Assembly (NCBI GenBank): GCA_037176885.1
Contig: JAWWNJ010000039.1
Coordinates: 1,632,843 to 1,696,842 of the forward strand
Direction of reading: 5' to 3'
DNA: 64,000 bases
Origin: Favolaschia claudopus
Taxonomy: Eukaryota; Basidiomycota; Agaricomycetes; Agaricales; Mycenaceae
The first letter of the stretch is position 1. Each line of letters opens with the position of its first letter. The notes under the pieces were generated by a model, which saw only the letters and a program-made list of their open reading frames with translations, searched no databases and was not told where the DNA came from. This document shows positions 11,599-24,147 of the stretch, piece after piece. A program made the position numbers and the translations under genes.

Positions 11599-12494
11599 AT
11601 GCCGCACCAACACGATTCTCACTGTAGCCACGAGAGTACCGAACACGACCACGACCACGGTGATTCAGAAGGACCCAAAGACAATCTATTCTCTCAGATA
11701 GACATTGACAATGTCGTGGCCTTGAATGCTACGGGACGTGGATCCACAGTGATCAAGCCGTGGCACCAACGTCTTGACGAAGAAAAGGTTTCTAAGCCCT
11801 TGAGTGCTCTCTCAGACTGTTCAATTCATATGCTGTATCTCTCAGTCGATCGAGTCCGACGCAGACGACCAAATGTTAGATATTCAATCTTGCTTGATGA
11901 ACAGGCTTGAGCGTCTGGCTGATTTAGGATTATACGCGTTCCGTTTACTGGCTCTGTGAAACTACGTTCTCTTCTTTTGAAAGCTGGCCCCGCCGATCAG
12001 ACGCCACTCAAAGTGGTTTTGGTTAGTATGGTCTCGCAGACCGCGCGCGCGGCTTGTCTGACGCGCTTCACCCTAGTTCTCTAACGAGGAAAGCTTAGAC
12101 TTTCAAGATATCGCAGACAAAGCGTCGACGCAGGAATTCATGGTCGCGCAAGGGCGGGAAGTGGGTGAATATGCTCTGAGGTATTTTGCACCCTTCCTTG
12201 GGCTGTTTTGTCCTGGTGAAAGGATTACAGGACCGCGAAATTCTCGAACGTCTCGTCGATTTCGGTGTTCTTCCCTCAATCCCAGGGCGCCGATACGACT
12301 CAGATATACTACCTTGGATTTCTGGGGACCTGGACGGAGGTAACTTCCTGTCTTCTTGCTAACAAGTATCGCGGTAACACGTCCGTCAGCGGAAGATGAG
12401 CGCGCCGATAACCGTTTACGAAGCGCAGGCAAATCTCGCGGACCACGAGAAAATACAGGGGACGGAGATGGGTTCGAGTTCGCCGCAGTTTTGA
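11599..12494 (+). CDS. PITH-domain protein (PITHD1-like)
   Basis: Six exons join cleanly: 11599-11787, 11847-11875, 11928-12021, 12077-12180, 12231-12339 and 12390-12494, coding for 209 residues. The N-terminus is His/Glu-rich (MPHQHDSHCSHESTEHDHDHG), as in PITHD1 homologues. It is followed by IDIDNVVALN, a WHQRLDEEK block, the core IIRVPFTGSVKLRSLLLKAG, FSNVSSISVFFPQSQGADTT, and the closing YYLGFLGTWTE. The PITH fold is a beta-sandwich, also found C-terminal to thioredoxin in TXNL1, that contacts the proteasome. PITHD1 itself is a small eukaryotic housekeeping protein. The length matches the family and no damage is seen. It is convergent with the alpha/beta hydrolase, with 166 bases between the stops. 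Confidence 0.9.
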
Positions 12495-12660
12495 CGAGCC
12501 TCACGATGAAGAATAATACTGAACAGATATTGAGTTGGACCAATTACGATTGCGTTACATACTGTACAAACGAACTAGAAATACAAACGAATATGTATAA
12601 CAGCGTCTTCTAGCCTCCCCGCACCGTAAAAGTGTATAAAAGAATTCTACTGCGTGACTT

Positions 12661-13931
12661 CTAATCCGACTCGACGTCGCCGTCTTGGAAACCGTGTCGC
12701 GCCAGCTCTTCGGAGAATGGAGACTCAACCGCGTCGGGCGGGGGTGGGAGATCTGAGGCATTGCAGTTGGCCGTAACGAAATCATACAATAACGTATTTG
12801 TTCTATGTATTAAATTCAGTCAATTCGAAGAAACGAACGGCGAATAGGTATGTACTCACTCATCCGGGTGCGTCACGCTCCCCCAATGCGGCGCCCCTTC
12901 GATCATTTCGAGCCTCACATCGACATTCGCCGTATGAAGAAGGTTCAGGAGCTCCTCCGCGTGATTTCCTGAGTACACGACATCTTCGCTGCAGTGTACG
13001 AGCAGCATCGGGCAGCGGATCCGTTGAAGCGTCTCAACGGTGTAAATCGGTTGATTCAGATGGAATTGAATCGTCAAGAGCTCGATGTAATGCAGATTGT
13101 CTCCGGTCCAATTGTGTTCGGCCTTTTCGATCGAGTGGTCCCGGATACTGCTGGTCTGTTAGCGAGAAGTGACGATGCCCAAACCAGACGCACGGACGCT
13201 CTGACGAATGGCGTGTCTATGTTACTGTATGCTAGCTGTAATGTCCCATATATGGCATCCTCAGCAGCAACTCTATCGGCGGCGTTTGCATTGGGCTGGT
13301 GAGCTTGCATCCAGTAGCGAGCTATCTCATGTCGGCCTTGCATGCTTTCTGCGGGCTGTGATGATTGTATTCGGGCTCTTTCAGAAGGGAATGTAGAATG
13401 TAATACCTACTTCATCTTGTGGAGCTGGCGACATCATGAAGACGGACAAGATTCTTTCTGGAGATGTGATGGCCAATTGCAACGCTACGGAGCCGCCCGT
13501 GGAAATGCCCGCGACATGGAAGGTAGGGATTTTGAGGGGATCCTAAACGATATCAAAGCTCAAAGCCGCAAGCAAGAGCCACGAGGATTCACGAACCATG
13601 AGTCTCAGCACGTCATCCGCTACGGTTTCACTGCTATACGATTCGTCCACCTTTGCTGAGGTCCATCCGTGGCCGCGTAAATCCATTGAAACGAGATTGA
13701 ATCTTCGCAAGTGGCGGCTGGCGTATATGGCTGGGATCAAGCAAGTCGGTTTATGTTAGAGACCGAAGAAGTAGCAGGCGGCTGACGGTGAAATATCGCT
13801 GAGCCTGTGTAGGCTGGATGTATCAAGACGAGAGTGGGTAGGGCTTGTATGATATTCGAAGCGGAGGGCTCGGAGGGTGTGGCGATGGTGTAGAAGAATG
13901 TTTCTGAGGGCTCGAGGTCGATATGGGGCAT
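12661..13931 (-). CDS. Alpha/beta hydrolase fold protein
   Basis: It is a multi-exon serine hydrolase. The start is the ATG at 13929-13931, giving MPHIDLEPSETFFYTIAT, the usual N-terminus of this Agaricomycete family. An ATG slightly upstream would add MCKLLLLALISIP. Visible blocks are LPTLVLIHPAYTGSAIFH, the strand-4 motif FNLVSMDLRGHGWTS, the nucleophile elbow HVAGISTGGSVALQLA, and a cap region. The late Asp and His follow in LVHCSEDVVYSGNHAEEL and EGAPHWGSVTHPDE. The last exon runs to ...FQDGDVESD, with the stop at 12661-12663. The catalytic triad is complete. Similar proteins act as esterases, lactonases or epoxide hydrolases; substrate cannot be told. Confidence 0.83.
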
Positions 13932-14738
13932 GGGGATTGAGATGAGTGCGAGCAAGAGTAGCTTACACATAGGCGCCGTGCCCAGTATCGGTGGTGGAGT
14001 TGCACAGACTACGGGCCATTGTGAGGTTGCCGCACGCTGCGGACGCTTGTCGATGGATATTTGCGGTAGCTGAAAACTGCGCGGAAATCGCGAGATCATC
14101 AGATAATGGCTCTATACACAAGGAAGTAGCGAGCGCTCCGACGCTCGGGTGTCCCGGCACGACAGCATTTTTACGTCTGATGAGATATATATGCATTTTG
14201 TGCCATGTTGACGGCTCCGAGATGACGAGACGGCGACCAAAGCAGAGGATGAATCGTAGACGCGGGCATCATGAGCGTCGCTCGAATTCACGCTTGAAGG
14301 GTATTTTGAATGCGGTCATTGAATGGTGGGTTAAGTATAGGTTGCTCAAGGCAGAGAACGCATTGAACAATTCCGGATTCGAGAAAAGCGCATTGGGAAT
14401 GGTAATACCAAGATCTTCCAGCAGTCCGTTTTGGAAACCCGCGACGTTAATGGAGTCCTTGAGGGGCATAAACTAGACAATGTGAAGATTGATTCGATTG
14501 AGCGCGAGTGGTAGACAAGTTATAGGGATAGGGAGGGCAGGAGTGAGTGAGCGAGTTCGAGAAATCGAACGTTCTCAAAGACGGGTGCGCTGCAGTCGAG
14601 TCGAGGTTCAAGCTGGCAGCTTCAAGTTGGTTGGCAGCAAGTTGGCAGTCTGAGCGTCCAACTCGTTAGTGGCTGTGCCGAGACAGCTGTTTGTTTCGGC
14701 GCGTTCTCTTTCAGTTGTTCCTACTCAAGTTGCCCACC
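13932..14738. other. Intergenic, hydrolase / CAND1 promoters
   Basis: About 800 bases lie between divergent genes. A 66-codon minus-strand frame (see next entry) is the only protein-like element. The 14,590-14,650 stretch repeats ttggcag/caagttgg words upstream of CAND1. Confidence 0.35.
14269..14469 (-). CDS. Possible small protein, unrecognised
   Basis: A 66-codon frame with an ATG at 14467-14469 begins MPLKDSINVAGFQNGLLEDL and ends at 14269. Its composition is protein-like (IPNALFSNPELFNAFSALSNLYLTHH), with no membrane segment and no motif I know. It could be a small gene, or an exon of an unfound minus-strand transcript. Chance is also quite possible at this length. Confidence 0.2.
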   Translation of the reverse strand: MPLKDSINVAGFQNGLLEDLGITIPNALFSNPELFNAFSALSNLYLTHHSMTAFKIPFKREFERRS

Positions 14739-17700
14739 ATGACCAAGGCATATCTAATGACCAGTCTTGTCGAGAAGGTCAGTCAATCTACTCATTTCCT
14801 CTTTCACCTCTGACTCGGTATGTGCCCCAATAGATGCAGTCTCCCGACCAGGACTTTCGGTACCATTCGACGCGCCTTTCACCCCCTCCACTCGATAGAT
14901 GATCCATTCTCAGATTTATGGGCCTCAACGATTTAATGAACGAGATCAAGCAGGATCAGACCTGCTTCGTGGGCGACGAAGCTGTGGAAAACAAAGTCTT
15001 GATGCAAGTCCTGGCCCTTGTCGAGGACAAGATTTCGGAAGTAAAGAATCAGGCAGTCAAATGGTGCGTTTCAATTTCGCCCTGTTACGCGTGTCTGAAC
15101 TTTTCTAGCCTCGGCCAATTGATCAAGATTATCCGCCAGCCTCAGATGGAAACTGTGGTGGATAAACTCATCGATTTTTCGGGTGGCCAGGATGAAGAAT
15201 TGCGCGACATTTCCGGCCTTGGTGAGTTTTTATTTTCTGGAATGTTCTGTTGATTTAGCTTTTGTAGCCCTCAAAACAATCACGGCTGAACTTCCACCGG
15301 ATGGCAAGATTGCTGCAACTGCTTGTTCTAAATTGACCCCAAAGCTACTGGGTCAAATTTCGAACGTACGCTTCCCCCTGCGTATCTTCCTAACCTTATC
15401 AACTTCCTCCAGCCAACAACCCCTCCAGAAGCGCTAGTCGAAACCCTCGCCATCCTCACCATCCTCATCTCCCGCTTCCCAGCCCATCTCTCCAGCGCCA
15501 CTCTGTCTCCCCAACCACTGACTGTGCTTGCACCACTATTGGTTCACCCCCGCCCCGTGGTCCGCAAACGCGCCATCGTCACGCTCGCGCAGTTCGTTCC
15601 CATCTCTCAAGGCTACCTCTTCACCGACCTCCTCGCGACCCATGTCTTCCCTTTCCTCGCGCCCAACGCGAATCTTGAGAAACAGCGCACCACGGTGCAT
15701 CTCATCGCTGCTGTGGCGCGCACGGCACCTACCCAGATCGCACCCGTCCTGGCAGAGATCGTTCCGGGTGTGCTCAAGGCCGTGCAGCGCGACGACGACG
15801 AACTCCGAGAGGGCGGTTTGCAGGTAAGCGTCATTTGGATTTTTTCGCGGGTGTTGTGCTGATGACGAGTTTAGGCGCTTGAGGCGCTGCTGTTGCGTTG
15901 CCCGACGGAGATTACGCCGTATGTCGCGCCCATCACACAGGCAGGCATTCAATACATCAAGTATGATCCTGTATGCCCAATCATACGCTGTCCTTGTCAC
16001 CCTCCTCCTCATCGCTTTCCTCCAGAACTACGCAGGCGACGATGAAGACGAGGAAATGGCAGACGCAGACGATGATGACGACGAGGCTGAGTTGGACGAG
16101 TAAGAATTTCATCTCGATTCCTGTCCCCGCTGCATGTCTGAGCTTTTGAAGATATTCCGATGACGAAGACACATCCTACAAAATCCGTCGCTCGGCAACG
16201 AAACTACTCGCGGCCATCGTGGGCACGCGCCCCGATCTGCTTTCCTCGATCTACAAAGACGTTTCACCGGTGCTTATTTCGCGCTTTGGCGACCGCGAAG
16301 AGACTGTGAGGCTGGAGGTTTGGGCTACTTACGTCGTGCTTCTCAATCAGACTGCGCTCTATGCCAGCCAGCCGCAGAGCAAAGCTCCAGAAGACTCTTC
16401 GCTGAAGCGGAAACGCGATCCGGAAACCATGGACGTTGAGGAGGGACCGTACAGTTTGCTCAAGGCACAGGTCCCTGCCCTCTCCAAGACTCTGCTTAAC
16501 CAGCTCAAATCGGCGAAAACCCCGCCGGCGACTTTGCAGGCTGGGTTCGCGCTGCTTCATACCCTGCTTGATGTGCTTCCTGGGTCCCTGGCGAGCCAGG
16601 TGGCCTCGATCGCGGCGACTTCGAAATCTATCCTTTCGCAACCGCCAAGCACTTCGACCTCGACGCTGCATCTGGCGTGTTTGTCCTTCCTCGTCCTTTT
16701 CTTTGCAACACATTCTCCCCCGACCTTCACGCCATCCCTTCCCAACCTTACCCCGGCCCTCCTTCGCAGCCTCGGCGAACGTCACCCTCGTGTCGCCTCC
16801 GAAACTTTCCGCGTCTTCTCAGCCCTCCTGAACGCGTTGAAACCGGTCAAAGCCGGCGGAGAGTGGGCGGAAGCGGTCTACGAGCAAGCTGTTGCTCGTC
16901 TCACCGCGCATGACACGGACGCTGAGGTGCGGGCTTGTGCTGAGGCGTGTGTTGGCGACTTGTGGGTGTGCGCGACGGATGTCGTAAGAAGTCGGGATCG
17001 TCGGGAATGGGAAGCTATTTGTCGTGCGGGTGCGAAGACGGAGGGAGCGGTCAAGGTTGTTACAAGGGTTGCGAGAGAGGTGCCTGGGGCGTTGGGAGAT
17101 CAGTGGGTTAATGGGTGTGTTGAGTGGGCGATGGGGTTGCTGAAACGGGGAGGCCGGGGTGGGAAGATGGAGGTTTTCCAGGGACTCGATGTTTTGTTGC
17201 GCAGGTTGGTGTGGGCTTACATTTTTCCATTTATCTGTCCGCTGATGGTTTCTCATCTAGTTATACGGAGGGTGTTCCGGCAGCCCTGCCACCGGCCCTT
17301 GTGCCACAGATCAAGCCCTACCTCTCGACTAGTGATATCCCGCTTTTGTCTCAGGGGCTTTCGCTGTTGGCGCTTTTGTTGGAGTTGGCGCCGACGACGA
17401 CGTTCCCTGAGATAGAGAGCGACCTTCTCCCTGACGTTTATCGCATTGCGCACTCGCCGTTGGTCTCTGGCGCTGCGCTGGACTCTCTCCTGAGCTTCTG
17501 TGCTGCGCTTGTGAGGGCGGATAATCAGATAGCGACGCATTTGGTGCCCAACCTTGTGATTGCTGTGGAGAAGGCTCCCAAGGCGGATGCGAGCCCGAGT
17601 AATGTCGCTAAAGCGGTCGCGCAGATTGTGAAGAGCCAGCAGGCTATCGCTGCGGGTACGATTGCGCAGTATGCTAAGAATATCAAGGTCGCGTCGCGTT

Positions 17701-19204
17701 TGTCTGGTTCTTGGTGTCTTTTGACTAATGCGCGTGTGCGGTAGAAAACTTCCAAGGCGAAGACCCAAACTGTTGTGCTCAGTCTTCTCATTCTCGGGGA
17801 GTTGGGACGTTTCATGTATGTGTTGCTGATACTACTATCCGCTGGCCCTGGTTGTTCAACAGTTCTGTGATAGTGATATGTCTAATCAGCAAGACATATT
17901 CCGGGATGCGATTGAGCATTTTGCTGGAGAGCAAGAAGAAATTCGTGCTGCCGCTTCGTTCGCGGCTGGCAACATCGCTATTGGGAATCTGCCGCAGTTC
18001 TTGCCTGCTATTGTCAAGATTGTCAAGAGCGATCCGAAGAAGCGATTGTTGTCGTTGCATGCACTGAAAGAGGCATGTTTTGTTCTTCTTGTGTCTGTTC
18101 ATCAGGAGTCTGAGTTGTGGTATTGGTTTAGGTTGTGACGCATTGCTCTCAAGGACAGTTGGAGGGCGTTGCTGATCTGCTTTGGGTGCCACTGTTTGAG
18201 AACTCTGAAAACTCTGAAGAGACCACGCGCAATGTGGCCGCCGCTTGTCTTGGGAAATTGGCTACGACTCATCCCTCGAGATATCTTCCGCAGCTACATG
18301 TAAGTGACTCTTCGGTTTCGTTTCATGTTTCTTCTCATCTGTCTTGTAGGCTCGTGTTCAAGACCCCAGTGCTGATGCTCGCGCCACGGTTGTGTCTGCA
18401 ATCCGATACACTTTCGCTGAGACGTCGTCATCGTACGACGAGTTGCTCGCGCCGCTTCTTGTGGACTTCTTGTCTCTCATGCTTGATGAAGATTTGGTAT
18501 CTCGGACGCTTACTTACCTTGTCAGCTCACTCTGATATTTTATTGCAGACTGTTCGACGATTGGCGTTGTCTGCCTTGAATTCGGCGGCACGCACGAAGC
18601 CTCATTTAATCCGCGAACATCTACCTGCTCTCCTGCCTAGCTTGTACAGGGAAACGATCATCAATCCCGACCTCATCCGTACTGTGCAGATGGGCCCATG
18701 GACGCACAAGGTCGATGACGGGTTGGATGCTCGAAAAACGGCTTATGAGACTATGTACACTCTGGTGAGAATATGGTGTTTTGATATCGTTGCAAGGCTA
18801 ACATGGTATAACAGCTTGACACTTGTCTGGCGAAGCTCGAGCTGCCCACGTTCCTTGGACGTGTGCTCCCCGGTCTAGCAGACGATTCTGACGAGATCAA
18901 GGTCATTTCGCATATGATGCTGTTCAGGTTATCCCAGGTGGCTCCCGCTGCTGTCTCGCAGAAGCTGGACGAGGCAACGCCGGAACTGGAGAAGACGATG
19001 AAAGGAGCGACAGTGACGAAAGACACCGTGAAGCAAGACTTGGAGCGTGCGGCGGAGCTACAGCGTAGTGCTCTCCGCGCAGTAGCTGCTCTCAGCAAGA
19101 TTGCTGGTAACGGGGCTTCGCCCAGATTCGACGCATTTGTGGAGGAGCTGAAGAAGAACCCGCAATGGGGGAGCGAATTTAAAGAATTAGCCGCTCAGGC
19201 TTAA
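14739..19204 (+). CDS. CAND1: Cullin-associated NEDD8-dissociated protein 1 (CAND1/TIP120)
   Basis: CAND1 wraps un-neddylated cullin-RBX1 and exchanges F-box/SKP1 modules on SCF ligases. The ATG at 14739 has a strong context (CCACC). The protein of about 1,200 residues is HEAT repeats throughout. It starts MTKAYLMTSLVEKMQSPDQD, then FMGLNDLMNEIKQD, LEDKISEVKNQAVKCLGQLI and HPRPVVRKRAIVTLAQF. The acidic insert (about 16,030-16,170) leads into YSDDEDTSYKIRRSATKLL, diagnostic for the family. The TIP120 C-terminal domain follows, with TVRRLALSALNSAARTKPHL and KVDDGLDARKTAYETMYTLLD. The last block is HMMLFRLSQVAPAAVSQKLD, and the stop is at 19202-19204. About ten short GT-AG introns join without frame errors. 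It is apparently intact and the length is close to animal CAND1 (about 1,230). Confidence 0.95.
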
Positions 19205-19475
19205 TGTACAACTCTTGTTTTCAATTGCTTTCTATACAGTATCAACAAATATCATACGCATTCAACATTCCTTGTCGTTCGTACATACTATAGACTGCGG
19301 GCGTTCAGCGTTTGGATTCCGATGTCGATTGCGAGAGGTTACATCTGATTCCACGATCCCGTGCCGTGCAAATAAAGTACAAACAAACGGTTGGCGCTCT
19401 TTGCGCCTTTTTCTTTTGCCACTTCCTCCCCCATTCCCCACCATAACACGCCTCCGTTTACGACTCTCACGAATC

Positions 19476-20199
19476 ATGCAAAGTCCAGGGTCCAAGAGCC
19501 AGTTTCAACAGACGTCCGCCGAAAGCTTTGAGGCCAGCTTAATGGCTGGGGGATATGGCGTTTATGTACGCAGCCGACTTCTCGTTCCTATGCTTTAACC
19601 CTCTCACTACGTTGGCTGCACAGAAAACTACTGAATGGGTTCGTCAACCGCAATTCTCTGGTGATTTCCCAACTCCGCCACCACGACCCGCGAAGCCCAC
19701 AATCATCCAACCCATTGAACTCCCGCCCCCTTTGACGGAGAAACAGAAGCGGAAGAAACGGCGGATAGAGAAGTTTAGAAACGGCGGGTTTGGTCCTCCG
19801 CAGCGGCTGTTCGCGGGCCATTTAAACGGGTTTGGCAGGGTGATACTAGACGAGAGTCCCCTCAACGGCAGTTACGTCGATGCAATGGTGGGGGCCGGGA
19901 GGCGTGCTATGGGTGAGAAGGGGCGCAAGAAAGCAACGACGGAGTTGGCAGCCAAGGAGCGGGACAAGAAAGATCGGGAACTGACTTTGGACGATGTGCC
20001 GACGCATCCCAATTGGCCGGATGACGATTTTCCATGGCGATTGCAGGAGGAGCGGAGAGTGCAGCTTCAGAAGCAGGATCGAGAACTGAGAATGCGTTAT
20101 ATTGAGGAATTTTTGGCTGGGGACACAGACGACGAAGAACTGGAGGATGCCGTGGAGAGATCATATATGGAGCGAGAGCCTGTAGCCCGTGGTTCATGA
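19476..20199 (+). CDS. Small basic protein of unknown function
   Basis: Two exons, 19476-19565 and 19624-20199, join at a 58-base GT-AG intron and code for 221 residues. The protein begins MQSPGSKSQFQQTSAESFEA. A proline-rich stretch (FPTPPPRPAKPTIIQPIEL) leads to a lysine/arginine cluster (KQKRKKRRIEKF) that resembles a nuclear localisation signal. A glycine-rich segment follows (GFGPPQRLFAGHLNGFGRV), and the charged helical C-terminus is acidic near the end (AGDTDDEELEDAVE). No enzyme or binding domain is recognised. The clean intron and ordered composition support a real gene, lying 270 bases downstream of CAND1 on the same strand. A role in RNA or ribosome biology is only a guess from the basic patch. 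Confidence 0.65.
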
Positions 20200-20860
20200 T
20201 TCACCATTTTTCCGCATTCTGGGAACACCAAAAGTGGGCAATTGTTTGCACAAATCTGTGTGCGCGTGCTGCAGTCGCTGTCTCGACTTTCGGATTTAAT
20301 GCAAGAGGTAGGCGGTAATTCCCGGCGGCACACACTTTCAAATCACCGGAGTTGCGAGAACAAGCAATGTGTAGAGAATTCGGCGGATCCGGCGGACGGC
20401 ATCATGAACGAGAATAGCCAGTGTTCACAAGTTTGTAGAGAACATTCAAGTGAATACAACTCTCGCAAGATGCCGTTCAGATTGAAAACGATCTTCCACC
20501 TCGTCCTAAGCTCGTAATAACCAGCCTGCCTACAATTTGCAACGGGTTTTACATGGGGGTGGTCTGTTGCCGTAGGCAGGCTGGGACTTCTCGGAGCTGT
20601 ATCATAATAAAGTAACATTTTTATAGTAACTGCACACCGTTTACGGCGTATGATGCTACTACTTATCCTGGACTACAGTGAGGTACGTGCGGTAGGGGGC
20701 TTTATGTATATGTTGCTGTTTTATGTATCTACTGGTAAGTATATAGGATCTTTAGGAGTGCGTAATGTGATTATTTGAAGTGGATGAGTTTCGTGGGTTG
20801 ACAGGTTACTTATGGTGTGCCCAACTGGGGAGGGGCAAAGAGCCCGGTATGTAGATGTAG
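20200..20860. other. Intergenic, gene-to-transposon boundary
   Basis: No gene was seen. The right part, with short T- and G-rich words, may include the 3' tail of the LINE fragment that follows. This is the edge between the gene-rich half and the transposon-rich half. Confidence 0.35.
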
Positions 20861-21256
20861 CTATAGGAGGGAAGAAGACGGAGATTTTGGGAAATATTGA
20901 GGGAGACAGTTGGTGTTTTTTATGTATGTAAGTGTAAAGCCGATATTCTTTAGGGAGAGAAGCGAGGAGAGGGTGAAGGGTGTATGGGGATTAAAATTGG
21001 CACGGAGGGAGCTGCGCTCGGCGACATATCGACGACAGACGAGGAGGTAGTGAGAGACAGTTTTGGGTACACCGCATTTGAGGCACATTGGGCAATTGAC
21101 AATGTTGATGCAATAGAGTGGGGCATGGAGTCCAATGTGTCCAGTTCGGAGTTGGGTGATTATCGAAGCCTCAGCGCGTGAACGATCCTTGTAGAGTTTG
21201 AGAATACGGGCTGCTGGTGGTGTCTTGTCAATAGGTGCTAATTTAGACACGCGTGA
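20861..21256 (-). pseudogene. 5'-truncated LINE (Tad1-like) C-terminus
   Basis: The frame reads DDSRVSKLAPIDKTPPAA, then a zinc-finger-like tail with QLRTGHIGL, CPMCLKCG, H and C residues (CPMCLKCGVPKTVSHYLLVC). This CCHC-like end closes the ORF2 protein of basidiomycete Tad1-type LINEs, after the RNase H domain. The reverse transcriptase and endonuclease parts are absent, as in the usual 5'-truncated insertion. The frame ends at the TAG at 20861. It is a dead fragment. Confidence 0.75.
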
Positions 21257-21619
21257 GTCATCACCAAAAGTGTCGGAAACTTCCGAGGGATTGTGGCGGT
21301 GATGAGGCCTGTCAAGATGCCGGCAATCCGGCTCAAGACTTGGACGCGACGGTCAAGGACGCGTTAGGCTGGAGCTCATCTCTCAAGGTCCTCGCAAGCA
21401 CGACCCCGGCCCCGGCCCCTGTTTCAAGAGGCTTCTGTCTGTACAGACTTCATTGGTCCAATCTGCGCTTCCAGAGGACTGCTTTGCACTCTTCTCGACC
21501 ACCGCGACAGCTTGTAAACGACTTCACTTGCCTTCACCCACCGTCTCGATATCCTTCCTTTGGTCAACTACATGAAAACCCTTGCTTACCTCCTTCTCAT
21601 ATCTACTTTTCTTGTCATC

Positions 21620-23180
21620 ATGGCTATCAAGTGCACTTTCTGCAGAGAGGGCGTCAGTGGTTCTCGGGGCCTCTATCATCACCACAAGAAGTGTCAGAAA
21701 AAGGTGGAACACAATAATAACTCGGTCTCACATGCTTTGGAGCATCACCACGCCGAATTGGCCGCTGCAGCCGCTCGTGCTTTGCAGGAAATTGCGTTGC
21801 AGGCTATAAACGATCCGGTGAGTACTCTGATACATTTAATTTCTATTCAAATGTTGACCTGACGTATCAAGCCCCATCCGGGAGCTGCCATGTTCGCCGA
21901 GCCCTCCCCCACCTCGCCCGAGTGGTCGCCCCGGGCGCCAAATCCGACTCCCAGCACGATACCGCGATGAACCGCCAGAACCACTGCAACCCTTACCACC
22001 CCCACCTCCTACGATCGTCACCGAACCAGATCCAGACCCTGCACCGAGTTCATGCGCGTCCCCCTCGCCCCCTACTTGGATTAAAACCAAACCCAATTCA
22101 TTTGGTGTATATAAAATCTTTCCGCACCGTCCGACACACGACCCTGAGGACCCCATATGTCTGGAGGACTTGTGCCGCTCTCCTGGTCTTTTGACTCCCG
22201 ACTCTGTCGTCTCAACCGATGATTCTTCGTCAATTTCACCATGGTTTCCCTTCCTAAACACTACTGTTGGGCGGTTGATGAGCTGGTTTCATTTAGGCGG
22301 CAATATACGGACCGCCCAAAAGCTAGATGAGCTGGTAAATAAAGTTATTTGGTCCGAGGACTGGGACGGCGAACATTTACGGGGATTTAGTGCCGCTCGA
22401 GAGAATAAGCGACTTGACGACGCCGTTGATGCTCTACCGGGCCAGGCTCCCGATGGATGGAAATCGTGCAGCGTGAAACTCAAGCTGCCTGCTCCCAAAG
22501 TCGCAGTTCCCGAGGCGCAGGCAGTTGAGTTTGAGATTACAGGAATTATGTATCCTCCGCTTCTGGACGTCATGGTCGAAGCTTTCCAGAGTCTTAAGCA
22601 TTGCATTATTTGAATACAACACCCACCGCCATTTAGTCTGTGAACTGCATCCATAGGTCGTTTACTACCCTTAGGACTTGGCTGCGGATAATCCATTGTA
22701 GCATCCTTCAAGTTATTACCATACCCGAGGTTCCCGGCTTCCAACAGTACCATATAACTCCATTTGAGTTGTGATGGGATCCCCAGCACGACCCCGACAG
22801 CTCCGTTTCTTCGATGAGTGAGCGTGACCATCCTGTTGACGAGTATGGTCTACCTCCGCTTCCCCCTGGTCACCAACCACTCTATGGCGAGATCTACACG
22901 TCCCCTTCAATGCTCAGGGAACATAAATTTCTTCCCAAAACTGCCTCGCTACATCTTGAGACAATAATCGCTGCCTACATGTTTTGGTCCGCCTCGACAC
23001 ATCTCGCAAATTTTGGTGACGCCTTGCTCTGGCCACTTTATACATTCTTTGGGAAACAATCAAAGTACACACGAGCCAAGCCCACCTCTAATGCATGTCA
23101 CCATCAAGTGTACCCAATTCTTCTTTCGTTTCATGCTCTAGATTCCTTTATTGATATTTCTTATGGCAACACAGACTGGA
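21620..23180 (+). pseudogene. Plavaka DNA transposon, N-terminal half of transposase gene
   Basis: This is the start of a Plavaka (CACTA-related) transposase gene. The ATG at 21620 gives a small zinc finger (MAIKCTFCREGVSGSRGLYH, then HHKKC). Downstream blocks are LNTTVGRLMSWFHLGGN, WDGEHLRGFSAARENKRLDD and PLYGEIYTSPSMLREH. The most diagnostic are ASTHLANFGDALLWPLYTFFG and KQSKYTRAKPTSNACHH. The blocks lie in changing frames with stops, only some of which are explained by introns, so the gene is decayed. The homologous reading stops near FIDISYGNTD (~23,175). It resumes about 4.9 kb away at 28,055, so a later insertion, probably in an intron, splits the gene. Confidence 0.75.
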
Positions 23181-23551
23181 CAGCTTACATTTGGCGGAAT
23201 TATCAGTCGATATATGATCGCCGGGTATGTAGACCCCAGAGACACCTACCAAAAGTATATAATGAAGCGTATGGCGGGTTCATGCGCCTATGAAGTTGAT
23301 GTTGTTCATGCAATCAACACTGTTACAACTTGTTACGACAAGAGGTAGCACGGTCTTCGAGTAAGCATTAAGAAGCTGAGAGTACTTAAGTACTATAGGT
23401 GTACCGGCGAGCCATGAGGACAGCCGCCACAACCAAAGAAGGTAATGTACAGCCACACCACGAAGTTTTCATCTTCGACATTGCCGACTTGGAATCGTCT
23501 TTCTATACACGGGATTCACCAGCAAACTATGAATGAGCCATATCTACTGTT

Positions 23552-24118
23552 TTAGAGCACCCCTCCAGGCTGCAAAACATAGTCCAGACACTGGTCCTCC
23601 AACCTGAAGCAACGGCTCGCAACTGTCAAGACACCTTGACAGCTCCTGTCCTGTACCAACCCGTCCACCTTCTCCCACAAGCCATTGACCACATTGGCGG
23701 CTCCTTCCAACTGCGACTCAATTTCAACTTGCAGCTCCGAGGTCGGTCCTGTGATAACAAGAGCGGACGCCAACAATAATGCGACATCTTCCTGTGCTTC
23801 CCCCGAGCCGTCGTATAGCAAGACCCTGATCTGAAGATGCACCGAAGGGTAAACCAGGATTCCCTGAAGCCTTGGGAGAGAATCCCACTCATCTGCTTGA
23901 GGACTGGTAAAACACCATCTATACGACTATTGTGGACACTCACACGGATTGATCTTGAGACAAATATGCTTTACTTTCAGCCCGAGTTTGTTGTCAAGAA
24001 TATAAGTGAGGTATTCGTGATCGTCCGACTCAATCCGCAATGTAGAAATTTCAACCTGAGCCCCCGCGAAGCACTGCAGCATCTCGAACATCAGGCCGCA
24101 CTGGGAGAACTCAAGCAT
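23552..24118 (-). CDS. Unrecognised minus-strand frames beside the alpha-kinase gene
   Basis: Two minus-strand frames, 23552-23842 (LLYDGSGEAQEDVALLLASA, ending ...YVLQPGGVL) and 23927-24118 (MLEFSQCGLMFEMLQCFAGA), look protein-like. They might be exons of one decayed gene of F-box/LRR style (for example LKVKHICLKINPCE). Plus-strand frames here are poorer but could be the missing 5' part of the alpha-kinase gene. There is no clear start or domain; treat this as a weak candidate. Confidence 0.2.
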
Positions 24119-24147
24119 TCCAATAGACCGAAGATCAATACCTGGGA

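Noticed and set aside
13963..14196. A 77-codon minus-strand frame upstream of the alpha/beta hydrolase
   Set aside because: It has no domain and ends inside the hydrolase leader; the MPHI start matches the family better.
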